NCBI GenBank assembly: GCA_017745175.1 | Contig: JAGHZY010000020.1 | Location: 1-64,000, forward strand | Reading direction: 5' to 3' | Length of the DNA stretch: 64,000 nucleotides | Source of the DNA: Sphingopyxis sp. | Lineage (GTDB): Bacteria > Pseudomonadota > Alphaproteobacteria > Sphingomonadales > Sphingomonadaceae | Part shown: positions 36,011 through 43,741 of the stretch, piece by piece | Numbering within the stretch: position 1 is the stretch's first letter | How the letters are laid out: each line of letters begins with the position of its first letter | Program-made: the position numbers and the translations under genes | Notes under the pieces: model-generated | The model's database searches: none | What the model was told of the DNA's origin: nothing | What the model saw: the letters and a program-made list of their open reading frames with translations, nothing else

Positions 36011-37144
36011 ATGCGGATAAGAACGCTTTTTCTGACCTTGCTGGCCCTGGCGGGCCCGGGCGCCGCGACGGCACAGACCCGTCAGGCGCTCGACATTGCG
36101 GTCACCGATGCCCCCGATCTGGTCCGCATCGGCGATCACGACCAGCTCGTCTACGAACTCCACCTCACCAATTTTTCGGCGCGCCCGCTCCGACTCGACC
36201 GACTCGTCGTCGAGGCGGGAAAGGACCGCAAGCCGATCGCGACCTATGACGCCGACAGGCTCGCCGGCTGGATCGAACCCGTCGGCCCGAAGGACGAGGC
36301 CGGCGCCCGCATCATCGCGCCGGGTCGGCGGGCAGTTGTCTATATCAACGCACCCGTATCGGGTGACCCTGGCCCGATCTTGCATGCGCTGACCCTCGAG
36401 CGCACCAATGCCGACGGCAGCGCGGAGAGCTTCACCGTTTCGGGCGGGGCGGCCTCTCTATCGGCCGCAGCCTTGCCCCGGCTTGCTCCCCCGCTGCGCG
36501 GCGGCCCGTGGGTCGCGGTGTACGAGCCGGCCATGGAGCGCGGTCATCGCCGCGTCTTCTATGCGACCGAGGGAAGCGCGACCCTCCCCGGCCGCTTCGC
36601 GATCGACTTCATGAAGGTCGACACGGGCGGAAAACTGTCGTCGGGCGATCCTGATATCCCGGCGAACCATTACGGCTTCGGCGCCGAGGTGCTCGCGGTC
36701 GCCGACGGCACCATCGTCGGCGTCCGCGACGATGTTCCCGACCCGGCAAACGTCGGGGGCCGGACGAACCCCGGCATCGGCGACGCCAGCGGCAATTACG
36801 TCATGCTCGATATCGGCGGCGGGCGCATTGCGATCTACGAGCATCTCAGACAGGGGGCGCGGGTCAGGGCGGGCGACCGCGTCAGCGCCGGGCAGGTGGT
36901 CGGACACCTCGGCTTCACGGGACAGGCGAGCGCGCCGCACCTGCACTTTCATCTGGCCGACCGGGCGTCGATCCTTGGCGCGGAGGGCCAGCCCTATATC
37001 TTCGCGTCGCTCACCCGGCTCGGACAATATGACACGATCGACAGCTTTTCGCGGGGCGAAACATGGCCGCCCACCGACCGATCCGAAACGGTTCGCGACA
37101 GTTTCCTGCCGCCAAACCTCGTCGTCCGCTTTCCGGGCGACTGA
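36011..37144 (+). CDS. M23-type peptidase-like exported protein
   Basis: The 377-residue protein has a signal peptide (MRIRTLFLTLLALAGPGAATA), a beta-sandwich-like N-terminal region, and a C-terminal lysostaphin-type M23 domain: HYGFGAEVLAVADGTIVGVR, GNYVMLDIGGGRIAIYEHL, and GHLGFTGQASAPHLHFHLAD with the HLHFH metal motif. The upstream first ligand pair (usually H-x3-D) appears altered to a more diffuse NHYGFGAE/RFAIDF arrangement, so activity is not assured. It would act in the periplasm on peptidoglycan or on secreted peptides. It is convergent with the small lipoprotein gene by 3 bases. Confidence 0.82.
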   Translation: MRIRTLFLTLLALAGPGAATAQTRQALDIAVTDAPDLVRIGDHDQLVYELHLTNFSARPLRLDRLVVEAGKDRKPIATYDADRLAGWIEPVGPKDEAGARIIAPGRRAVVYINAPVSGDPGPILHALTLERTNADGSAESFTVSGGAASLSAAALPRLAPPLRGGPWVAVYEPAMERGHRRVFYATEGSATLPGRFAIDFMKVDTGGKLSSGDPDIPANHYGFGAEVLAVADGTIVGVRDDVPDPANVGGRTNPGIGDASGNYVMLDIGGGRIAIYEHLRQGARVRAGDRVSAGQVVGHLGFTGQASAPHLHFHLADRASILGAEGQPYIFASLTRLGQYDTIDSFSRGETWPPTDRSETVRDSFLPPNLVVRFPGD

Positions 37145-37147
37145 CGT

Positions 37148-37459
37148 CTAGCGCAACGCGCAGAGCGCCGCCGAACTCGTCGAGACGGTCAGGATTTCCG
37201 GATCCTTGAGCGCGCGAACCTTGTGGAAGAACTGGTCGAGCGTCAGGTCGGTGACGCGCTTGTCCTTGAGGCTGCCGAGCGCCGACAGGCGTCGCAGCTG
37301 AACCAGCGACAGCCGGTCGACCATGCGTTCGGCCATGCACGCCGACATCGCTTTCGAGAGACCCGCATTCTGGAGCCCCGTGCGCAGCCGCGTTTCGGGC
37401 GTGGCACAGCCGGCGAGCGCGAGCGACAGCACCAGCAGCGGCAAGGCGGCAAACTTCAT
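37148..37459 (-). CDS. Small lipoprotein of unknown function
   Basis: The 103-residue product begins MKFAALPLLVLSLALAGCAT, a clear lipoprotein signal with lipobox LAGC. The remaining 85 residues are helical and basic, with a second and third cysteine (SACMAERM, ALCALR) and the segment MVDRLSLVQLRRLSALGSLK. I do not recognise the family. It lies four bases downstream of the beta-lactamase-type lipoprotein gene on the same strand, so the two are likely co-transcribed and both membrane-anchored. Confidence 0.78.
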   Translation of the reverse strand: MKFAALPLLVLSLALAGCATPETRLRTGLQNAGLSKAMSACMAERMVDRLSLVQLRRLSALGSLKDKRVTDLTLDQFFHKVRALKDPEILTVSTSSAALCALR

Positions 37460-37463
37460 GGGA

Positions 37464-38609
37464 TTACCTTCCGTGGAACTCGGCGACCGCCGAGGAGACC
37501 GACTGCATCAGCGCCATGCGCGCGGGGATACCCGCGGTCGTGCTGCCCATCATCACGACGATCGCATAGCGGGTGCCGTCGGGCGCCGTCGCAATACCGA
37601 TGTCGTTATATCCCGCGGTCATCCCGCCGAGATTCTGTCCGGTTCCGGTCTTGTGCATGAATTGCCAGCCGGGCGGCAGCCCGGCCTTCAGCCGCTTCGG
37701 CCCGCTCTTGGTCCGGCTCAGCACGCCCTGCAGATATTCGGTCGAGGCCGGCGACAGCAGGGTGCCGCGCGCCAGCCGCGTGAGCGCACCGGCGATCGCC
37801 GCGGGGCTCGCGCCGTCGACGGGGTTGGCGAGATAATTGTTCATCGCGGTCTGGCGCGCGGCGGGCGACAGCGCGTTGCGGGCGGTCTCGAAATTGCGGC
37901 CCACCGAATAGCTTTGCTGCCAGGTCAGCCCCGCAGTGCCGCTTTGCAGCAGCCGCTCGCCAGGACCGAAACGGATCGAGCCCAGATCCTTTTTCGCAAT
38001 GAAGGCACGCACGGCATTCGGTCCGCCAACGGTGCGCAACAGGCTGTCGTTTGCGGTATTGTCGCTATGGGTGATCGCGGTCTCGATCAGGTCGCGCACG
38101 CTCATCGTCACCGATCCCTCGGCGCGGACGCGCGCCGCGAGCGGCTGGTGGAACAGGGTCAGGTCCTCGGGCCCGATCCGGACACGCTGGTCCATCGTCA
38201 GCCGCCCCTGGTCGACCGCGTCGAGCACGGACAGCGTGACCCACAGCTTCGATACGCTTTGCTGGGGGAATAATTCGTCGCCGCGCTGCGACAGGGCCCA
38301 TTCGCCATCGATCCGCTGGACCGCGATGCCGGTCTTGCCCGGAAAAGCGCGCCAGAGGGCGTAAAGGCGGTCATTGAGTCCCGCGGGGGCGCGGCGGAAG
38401 CCGGGATCCACGGGCCCCGCGGGGCGCGGCATCGCCGAACGCACGGGCTGGCCGATCGGCACGGTCACCGACCCGGCCGGACCGCGCACCGCCGGCTGCT
38501 GCTGCGCGCGCGGTTGCGGCACGATCGCGGCGCTGCTGACACAACCCGCAAGCACCGCAGCGCTCATCGTCATCGCGAGGAGCGGCCTGCCGGACATTCT
38601 GGACTTCAT
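37464..38609 (-). CDS. Class A beta-lactamase-related serine hydrolase (lipoprotein)
   Basis: The 381-residue protein has a lipoprotein signal (LLAMTMSAAVLAGCVSS, lipobox LAGC), a Pro/Arg-rich linker, and a penicillin-recognising fold with all three active-site motifs: S-x-x-K as PQQSVSKLWVTL, S-D-N as THSDNTAND, and K-T-G as FMHKTGTGQNLGG. The omega-loop E166-x-x-L-N signature of true class A enzymes is not seen; the expected place reads FGPGERLLQSGTAG. It may therefore be a peptidase-type or slowly deacylating relative. Resistance should not be assumed. Confidence 0.85.
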   Translation of the reverse strand: MKSRMSGRPLLAMTMSAAVLAGCVSSAAIVPQPRAQQQPAVRGPAGSVTVPIGQPVRSAMPRPAGPVDPGFRRAPAGLNDRLYALWRAFPGKTGIAVQRIDGEWALSQRGDELFPQQSVSKLWVTLSVLDAVDQGRLTMDQRVRIGPEDLTLFHQPLAARVRAEGSVTMSVRDLIETAITHSDNTANDSLLRTVGGPNAVRAFIAKKDLGSIRFGPGERLLQSGTAGLTWQQSYSVGRNFETARNALSPAARQTAMNNYLANPVDGASPAAIAGALTRLARGTLLSPASTEYLQGVLSRTKSGPKRLKAGLPPGWQFMHKTGTGQNLGGMTAGYNDIGIATAPDGTRYAIVVMMGSTTAGIPARMALMQSVSSAVAEFHGR

Positions 38610-38748
38610 TCAAACCCCGCACTTGCGACTTATATTTTGTCCCGACCCCATCGGACGCCTTCATCCGTCACGCAGCAGCGCGCGGCAGGCCAGCAGTTTG
38701 CGGTGAATGATTCTTCTGCCGCGACCAATGACGGAACCTTGCGCCCTT

Positions 38749-39438
38749 TCAGGGTGCGGGCGTGGCGCGGACCATATCGGGATAAAGCCGTTTCAGCGCG
38801 GCGAGCTTCGGCGCATCCCAGCGCAGGATATAGCCGTTCTTCGGATTGCGGCGCATGAAATCCTGATGTTCGGCCTCGGCCGGATAGAAGCGCTTGTACG
38901 CCTCGACCGGCACGACGATCGGCCTCGCGAAATATTTGCCGGCGGCGATCTGCGCAAGATAGGCGGTCGCGACCTGCCGCTGGGCGGCGTCGAGCGGGAC
39001 GATCGCGGCGCGATATTGCAGGCCGCTGTCGGGGCCCTGGCGGTTCCTGAGCGTCGGGTCGGCGACCACCGAAAAGAGGATGCGAAGCAGGCTGCCATAG
39101 CTCACCTGCGAAGGATCATAGACGATGCGGACCGCCTCGGCATGGCCCGACTTGCCGTCGTGGGTAAACTCGTATCTGGCGGTCGCGGCGTTGCCGCCAT
39201 GATAGCCCGATTCGACCGAAATCACGCCCTTCACGTTCGAAAAGACGCCCTCGACACCCCAGAAGCATCCGCCCGCGAGTATCGCGGTTGCACGCTTCGA
39301 CTTGACGGCGGGATCGGTGACGGCTGCGGGCAACCTGACGACGCTTTCGGCCTGTGCCGGCGTGCATTGGGCGACGATCGCGCCCGCAACCAGCGCCGCA
39401 ACGGCGCGGGAAGCGAGGGCACGTCGCGGCGACGTCAC
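38749..39438 (-). CDS. msrA: Peptide-methionine (S)-S-oxide reductase MsrA, exported
   Basis: MsrA reduces methionine-S-sulfoxide in proteins. The 229-residue form has a signal peptide (ALASRAVAALVAGAIVAQC) and the catalytic motif ILAGGCFWGVEGVFSNVKGV with the nucleophilic Cys. It continues SGYHGGNAATARYEFTHDGK, GHAEAVRIVYDPSQV, and QYRAAIVPLDAAQRQVA. So it is probably periplasmic, or lipid-anchored via the CTPAQA cysteine. The start is GTG at 39438, overlapping by four bases (GTGA) the stop of a 35-codon membrane-protein ORF. Longer in-frame extensions upstream are unlike coding sequence. Confidence 0.9.
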   Translation of the reverse strand: MTSPRRALASRAVAALVAGAIVAQCTPAQAESVVRLPAAVTDPAVKSKRATAILAGGCFWGVEGVFSNVKGVISVESGYHGGNAATARYEFTHDGKSGHAEAVRIVYDPSQVSYGSLLRILFSVVADPTLRNRQGPDSGLQYRAAIVPLDAAQRQVATAYLAQIAAGKYFARPIVVPVEAYKRFYPAEAEHQDFMRRNPKNGYILRWDAPKLAALKRLYPDMVRATPAP

Positions 39439-39542
39439 GCGGGGATCGGGAGCGCCGGCGCGTTGAGGACGATGTAGGTCGCACCAATCGCGAAGCCGGC
39501 GAGCATGGTCAGGAACCAGTCGGAGCGGAGCATGGAGAGCAT
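39435..39542 (-). CDS. 35-residue membrane protein coupled to msrA
   Basis: This very short frame reads MLSMLRSDWFLTMLAGFAIG and then ATYIVLNAPALPIPA: a basic/polar start, one hydrophobic helix of about 20 residues, and a proline-containing tail. AGAGG lies five bases before the ATG, a good ribosome site. Its TGA overlaps the msrA GTG as GTGA, the classic translational-coupling arrangement. I do not recognise the protein. The overlap suggests a leader peptide or an inner-membrane accessory for the exported MsrA. Confidence 0.6.
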   Translation of the reverse strand: MLSMLRSDWFLTMLAGFAIGATYIVLNAPALPIPA

Positions 39543-39677
39543 GATGACCTCTTTTTTTCATATCTGTCAGTTCGCGGCCTGGACCGCTTTGGTTACACCG
39601 ACGATATGGAGCGCCCCGACCAGCCGTGCAGTGATGGCAATCACCTAAAACAAGATGACTTACCATCCGGTGAACCG

Positions 39678-39691
39678 GGCGGTTAACCGCC
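39678..39691. promoter_or_regulatory. Palindrome GGCGGTTAACCGCC
   Basis: A perfect 14-base palindrome in non-coding DNA. A related CGGTTAACCG palindrome occurs at 21474-21483 in another promoter gap. It may be a regulator site, but no regulator can be named. Confidence 0.35.
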
Positions 39692-39770
39692 GTTCATGTG
39701 CAGATAGGCGCCGCCGCCACGATTACAAGACCGATCGGTACAAAATAATCTTGCGTACCGGAAATCTTGC

Positions 39771-39864
39771 CGTCATCCCGACCCTTCGACCGCCTTGGCA
39801 AGCGCTCGGGATAAACTTCCGCCAAAGACGGAAGGCCGGAATCCCGGCCTGCGCCGGGATGACG
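39771..39864. repeat. REP-like composite palindromic element
   Basis: Outer 10-base inverted repeats CGTCATCCCG (39771-39780) and CGGGATGACG (39855-39864) flank the unit. A tight hairpin ATCCCGGC-CTGC-GCCGGGAT (39841-39860) lies at its right end, one base from the aminotransferase stop. The core matches the palindrome found inside truB. Confidence 0.7.
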
Positions 39865-39865
39865 A

Positions 39866-41077
39866 TTACGACAGCGCGGCGCACGCCTGCTGGATACGCA
39901 CGCATGCCTCCTTGAGCACCGCTTCCGACGTCGCGTAGGAGACACGGAACGCCGGCGACAGGCCGAAGGCGCCGCCGTGCACCGCCGCGACCTTGGCGCT
40001 GTCGAGGAAATAGTCGATCAGCGCCTCGTCGCTGTCGATCAGCTTGCCGTCGGGGGTCTTCTTGCCGATGCAGCCCGACGCGTCGGGATAGACATAGAAG
40101 GCGCCGTCGGGGACGGGGCAGTTGAGGCCGGGCGCGTCGTTGAGCATCGCGACGACCATGTCGCGGCGCTTGCGGAACGCCGCGTTGCGGTCGTCGAGGA
40201 ACTGCTGCGGCCCGCCGAGCGCGGCGGCGGCGGCGGCCTGCGCGATCGAACAGGGGTTCGACGTCGACTGCGACTGGAGCTTGCCCATCGCCTTGATGAT
40301 CCATTCGGGACCGGCGCAATAGCCGATGCGCCAGCCGGTCATCGCATAGGCCTTCGAACAGCCGTTCACCGTCAGGATGCGGTCGATCAGGTCGGGGCAG
40401 CGCTGCGCGAAGGTGGTGAAGGCGAAATCGGCGTACCAGACATGTTCGTACATATCATCGGTCATCACCATGACGTGCGGATGACGACGGATGACCTCGC
40501 CAAGCGCATCGAGCTCCTCGCCCGAATAGGCTGCGCCCGACGGATTCGAGGGCGAGTTCAGCATCACCCAGCGCGTCTTTTCGGTAATCGCGGCGTCGAG
40601 CTGCGCCGGGGTGATCTTGTAATTCTGCGCCGCGCTGCCCTCGACGATCACCGGCTTGCCGCCGCAAAAGGCGACGATGTCGGGGTAGCTCACCCAATAG
40701 GGCGCGGGGATGATCACCTCGTCGCCCTTGTCGACGGTGGCGACGAGCGCGTTGAACAGCGTGTGCTTGCCACCGACATTGACCGAAATCTGGTCGAGGC
40801 CGAAGTCGAGCCCGTTGTCGCGGCGGAATTTGCCGCGGATCGCGTCCTTGAGCGCCACCGTGCCGTCGACGAGCGTATATTTGGTCTGGCCGTTCCGGAT
40901 CGCCTCGATCGCCGCTTCCTTGACGAAATCGGGGGTGTCGAAATCGGGCTCGCCGGCACTGAGGCCTATCACGTCGACACCCGCGGCTTTCAGCGCCGAG
41001 ACGCGCGCGGTCATCGCGAGCGTGGCCGACGGCTGGATGCGGTTGAGGGCGGCGGAGACATGGGGCTTCAGCGACAT
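39866..41077 (-). CDS. Pyridoxal-phosphate aspartate aminotransferase (class I)
   Basis: The 403-residue enzyme belongs to the alphaproteobacterial aspartate aminotransferase (AatA/AspC-type) group. It converts oxaloacetate and glutamate to aspartate and 2-oxoglutarate, and some members also use prephenate. Visible landmarks are VIGLSAGEPDFDTPDFVKEA, VNVGGKHTLFNALVATVDKG, the LNSPSNPSGAAYSGEELDAL segment with the cofactor-binding Asn, MTDDMYEHVWYADF, and VNGCSKAYAMTGWRIGYCAG, whose Lys in SKAYAMTGWR forms the Schiff base. Arg in FRVSYATS binds the substrate carboxylate. It ends at a REP-like hairpin. Confidence 0.95.
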   Translation of the reverse strand: MSLKPHVSAALNRIQPSATLAMTARVSALKAAGVDVIGLSAGEPDFDTPDFVKEAAIEAIRNGQTKYTLVDGTVALKDAIRGKFRRDNGLDFGLDQISVNVGGKHTLFNALVATVDKGDEVIIPAPYWVSYPDIVAFCGGKPVIVEGSAAQNYKITPAQLDAAITEKTRWVMLNSPSNPSGAAYSGEELDALGEVIRRHPHVMVMTDDMYEHVWYADFAFTTFAQRCPDLIDRILTVNGCSKAYAMTGWRIGYCAGPEWIIKAMGKLQSQSTSNPCSIAQAAAAAALGGPQQFLDDRNAAFRKRRDMVVAMLNDAPGLNCPVPDGAFYVYPDASGCIGKKTPDGKLIDSDEALIDYFLDSAKVAAVHGGAFGLSPAFRVSYATSEAVLKEACVRIQQACAALS

Positions 41078-41206
41078 GACGATATCTTCCGTGGCTTGCG
41101 CGGTTCGGGCTGCAAAAGGACAGGAAATTGCGCGCGGCCGCGCCTAAAGCCTCCGGCCGATATTCGCAAGCGCGCTGGTTGATAATTTAGCTATGCAGCC
41201 GGCAGG

Positions 41207-43033
41207 TCAGCCTGCTGCGCTGTCCGCGAGGCGCGCCGGCACCAGCCCGCGCAGGCTGTTGCCGATGAAGAACCCGCTTTCGAGGTCGGCAAGGCGCAGG
41301 TGCGATTCGACCGCGCGCCCCTTGTCGATCAGCTCGGCGCGGAGCACGCCGGGAAGCAGCCCGAGCGCCAGCGGCGGGGTCAGCAACTGGCCATCGCGTT
41401 CGACGAAGATGTTGCTCCAGCTACCCTCGGTGACGAAACCGGGCTCGTCGACGAAAACGACCTCGGCGGCACCGCTCCCCTGTCGCGCCATATCATAGGC
41501 CGCACGCAGGCTGGTCTTGTGCGCCAGCCGGAAATCGCCAGCGGTCATGGGCGCTGGTCGCACCGCGACGGAAACCGGCAGCTCGGCGAGGCGCGGCATC
41601 GGCGACACCTCGATCGCGAGCGCGCCCGACGGCGCGAGCCGCATCCGCACGCGCGCAACGCTGCGCAGGCGGAAGGTCGCCGACTGCAGGCTGTTGCGCG
41701 CGCCGTGCCGGTCGAAAGTGAAACCCAGGGCCGCGGCGCTCGCCTTCATTCGCGCAAGATGACCTTCCAGACGCTGGACGCCCTCGACGGGATCGAACAG
41801 CATCGTTTCAATCAGGTCGAAGCTTTCGCCCGCTGCGCCCACAAATTCCCCCTTGGCCAGACATTCGCGCCATTCTTCAACCGGTTCGCTGTCGGCGACG
41901 ATTCCGGAGCCCAGCCCCAGCGTGGCGCACATCGGGCCGTTCCGCAAGTCGGTCTGCGGCGGAAACACCAAAGTCCGGATCGCCACATTGAAAGCCGCGT
42001 CGCCGCCGGGCTCGATAAAGCCGATCGAACCGGTGTAAAGGCCGCGCCCGCCCGTTTCCAGCGCGTCAATGATTTCCATCGCGCGTACCTTGGGAGCGCC
42101 GGTGATCGATCCGCAGGGGAAGGCCGCCCGCAGCACATCGACCGCCCCCGTCCCGTCGGGCAACCGCGCGGTGACGTCGGAGACAAGCTGATGGATCGTC
42201 GGATAGCTTTCGACGCGAAACAGGTCGGGCACCGCGACCGACCCGGGCACCGCGACGCGCGACAGGTCGTTGCGGATCAGATCGACGATCATCAGATTTT
42301 CCGCGCGCTGCTTGGCGTCGTCCGCGAGATCGCGCGCCGCCGCAGCGTCCGCCGCCGGGTCGGCAAGGCGCGCCGCCGTCCCCTTCATCGGCCGCGCCAT
42401 GACCTGGCCGTCGCGAAGCGCGAAGAAAAGCTCGGGCGAGTGCGAGACGATCGCCTGGCTTCCCGTCCAGATCACTCCGCCATAGCCCGCGCGCGCGGTT
42501 CGCCGCAGCCGCGCATGAACGCCAAGGGGGTTGCCGAATACGGGCACGTCGGCGCGAAAGGTGAAGTTCACCTGATAGATGTCGCCGGCGCGGATCAGTT
42601 CCAGCACCGCGTCGATCGCGGCCAGATAATCGCCCCGCGCGACGCACGGCCGGGGGCGGCCGACCCACACCGACGCCGGGTCGGGAAGCAGGCCGGGCAC
42701 CGCGTCGGCGTCGATCCGCTCGACATGCTCGAACAGCCCGAACCAGCCGGACGGCGTCTCGCGGGATTCGGCCTCGACCGCACCGCGCCATGCCGGTGCG
42801 AGCCCCTTGCCCGCCTCGTAGGCCAGATAGCCCGCCGCATGGAGCCCGCGCGCCTGCGCCGCTTCGAGCGCCGACAGCAGCGCCGGGACTTCGGCCGCCG
42901 ACCGCGCCGTCAGCACCTCGACCGGGCGCACGAACAGCCGCGCCGCGGTCGCACCCTCGGCGCGCGCGTCGTCCAGCAGCACAAAGGGCGGGCAGCCCGG
43001 CCCCGGGACGGGAATCGCGTCACCGCTCGTCAT
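41207..43033 (-). CDS. pabB: Aminodeoxychorismate synthase component I fused to lyase (PabB-PabC)
   Basis: The 608-residue protein fuses two steps of p-aminobenzoate synthesis for folate. Residues about 1 to 390 are a chorismate-binding PabB domain: IRAGDIYQVNFTFRADV, VSHSPELFF, ARPMKGTAARLADP, NLMIVDLIRNDLSRVA, and PCGSITGAPKVRAMEIID. From about residue 405 a PLP class IV fold follows (FDLIETMLFDPVEG, LEGHLARMKASAAALGF, HKTSLRAAYDMA, ITEGSWSN-like VTEGSWSNIFVERDG), matching 4-amino-4-deoxychorismate lyase. The lysine in HKTSL is the expected PLP lysine. Its glutaminase partner PabA is not adjacent. Confidence 0.92.
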   Translation of the reverse strand: MTSGDAIPVPGPGCPPFVLLDDARAEGATAARLFVRPVEVLTARSAAEVPALLSALEAAQARGLHAAGYLAYEAGKGLAPAWRGAVEAESRETPSGWFGLFEHVERIDADAVPGLLPDPASVWVGRPRPCVARGDYLAAIDAVLELIRAGDIYQVNFTFRADVPVFGNPLGVHARLRRTARAGYGGVIWTGSQAIVSHSPELFFALRDGQVMARPMKGTAARLADPAADAAAARDLADDAKQRAENLMIVDLIRNDLSRVAVPGSVAVPDLFRVESYPTIHQLVSDVTARLPDGTGAVDVLRAAFPCGSITGAPKVRAMEIIDALETGGRGLYTGSIGFIEPGGDAAFNVAIRTLVFPPQTDLRNGPMCATLGLGSGIVADSEPVEEWRECLAKGEFVGAAGESFDLIETMLFDPVEGVQRLEGHLARMKASAAALGFTFDRHGARNSLQSATFRLRSVARVRMRLAPSGALAIEVSPMPRLAELPVSVAVRPAPMTAGDFRLAHKTSLRAAYDMARQGSGAAEVVFVDEPGFVTEGSWSNIFVERDGQLLTPPLALGLLPGVLRAELIDKGRAVESHLRLADLESGFFIGNSLRGLVPARLADSAAG

Positions 43034-43067
43034 ATTCAGGTCGCGGACGCCGAACGCGCGCCGGCGA

Positions 43068-43604
43068 TCAGCGGTCGCGCTTCATGCGGATCGCACGACC
43101 GCCCTCGACCGTGGCAAAATAGCTGCCCATCGTCGCGACCCGGATCTTGACCTTCTGCCCTGACTTGGGCTGGCGCGGCAGGTGGGTCGTGTCGATCTGC
43201 ATCCACACCGACTCGTCTTCCATGCCGAGGATATATTTGCCCGACCGGTCGGTGCTGACGGTACGGATCGTCGTCTCGATTTCCTTGATCGCGTCCTCGT
43301 CGCCCCCGAAAATGCCGCCGAGCTTGGGGAAGGAAAAGCCGAACAGGCCGCGCCGCGTCTCCTTTGCGGTTTCCTTGTCGGTAAAGACGATCTCGCGCGC
43401 CTGGTCGGCTACCGACAGTTCGCCTACCTCGCGGTCGAAACATGCGAGCCGCGCGGTCGGATCGGCGATGTCGCGGCAGGCATAGAGTTCGCGAATCTGC
43501 GCCGGCGGCACCGCGGGCGCCTTGTCCTTCGCGGCCACCGGCGCCGCGGCGGCGCTGGCGAGAAGGACGAGCGCCACAGCGAAGCGCGATGACAGTTGCA
43601 ACAT
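43068..43604 (-). CDS. Exported protein with conserved CRDI..ARLACFD motif
   Basis: The 178-residue product has a signal peptide (AVALVLLASAAAAPVAA) and then the segment LYACRDIADPTARLACFDRE. Its paired cysteines about a dozen residues apart are typical of small periplasmic proteins from many proteobacteria. Downstream are a KETRRGLFGFSFPKLGGIFG loop and a C-terminal beta-rich part (TVSTDRSGKYILGMEDESVW, VKIRVATMGSYFATVEGG). The fold and function are not known. It is upstream of pabB on the same strand with a 34-base gap, and divergent from the acyl-CoA synthetase gene. Confidence 0.75.
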   Translation of the reverse strand: MLQLSSRFAVALVLLASAAAAPVAAKDKAPAVPPAQIRELYACRDIADPTARLACFDREVGELSVADQAREIVFTDKETAKETRRGLFGFSFPKLGGIFGGDEDAIKEIETTIRTVSTDRSGKYILGMEDESVWMQIDTTHLPRQPKSGQKVKIRVATMGSYFATVEGGRAIRMKRDR

Positions 43605-43741
43605 GGCAGAACCCCCTGGCGATGACGATGGCCCTGCCTAGCGGGGGCGACGACGCGCCGCAAGCGAGCCCGGTTGCAAATCACCGCTTACTGACCCTAG
43701 TGTAAGGAACCCTGCACATCTCGAGAGGATTCCATTCCCCC

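Larger units (their letters stand above)
39543..39865. other. Non-coding gap with palindromes between msrA unit and aspartate aminotransferase
   Basis: About 320 bases with no supported gene. The presumed promoter of the small ORF-msrA unit is in the right-hand part. It contains a 14-base perfect palindrome at 39678-39691 and a REP-like composite element at 39771-39864. Nothing else is recognised. Confidence 0.6.

Noticed and set aside
37464..38609. Acquired antibiotic resistance gene
   Set aside because: The gene is embedded in core chromosome, lacks mobile flanks and lacks a visible Glu166 motif; resistance cannot be claimed.
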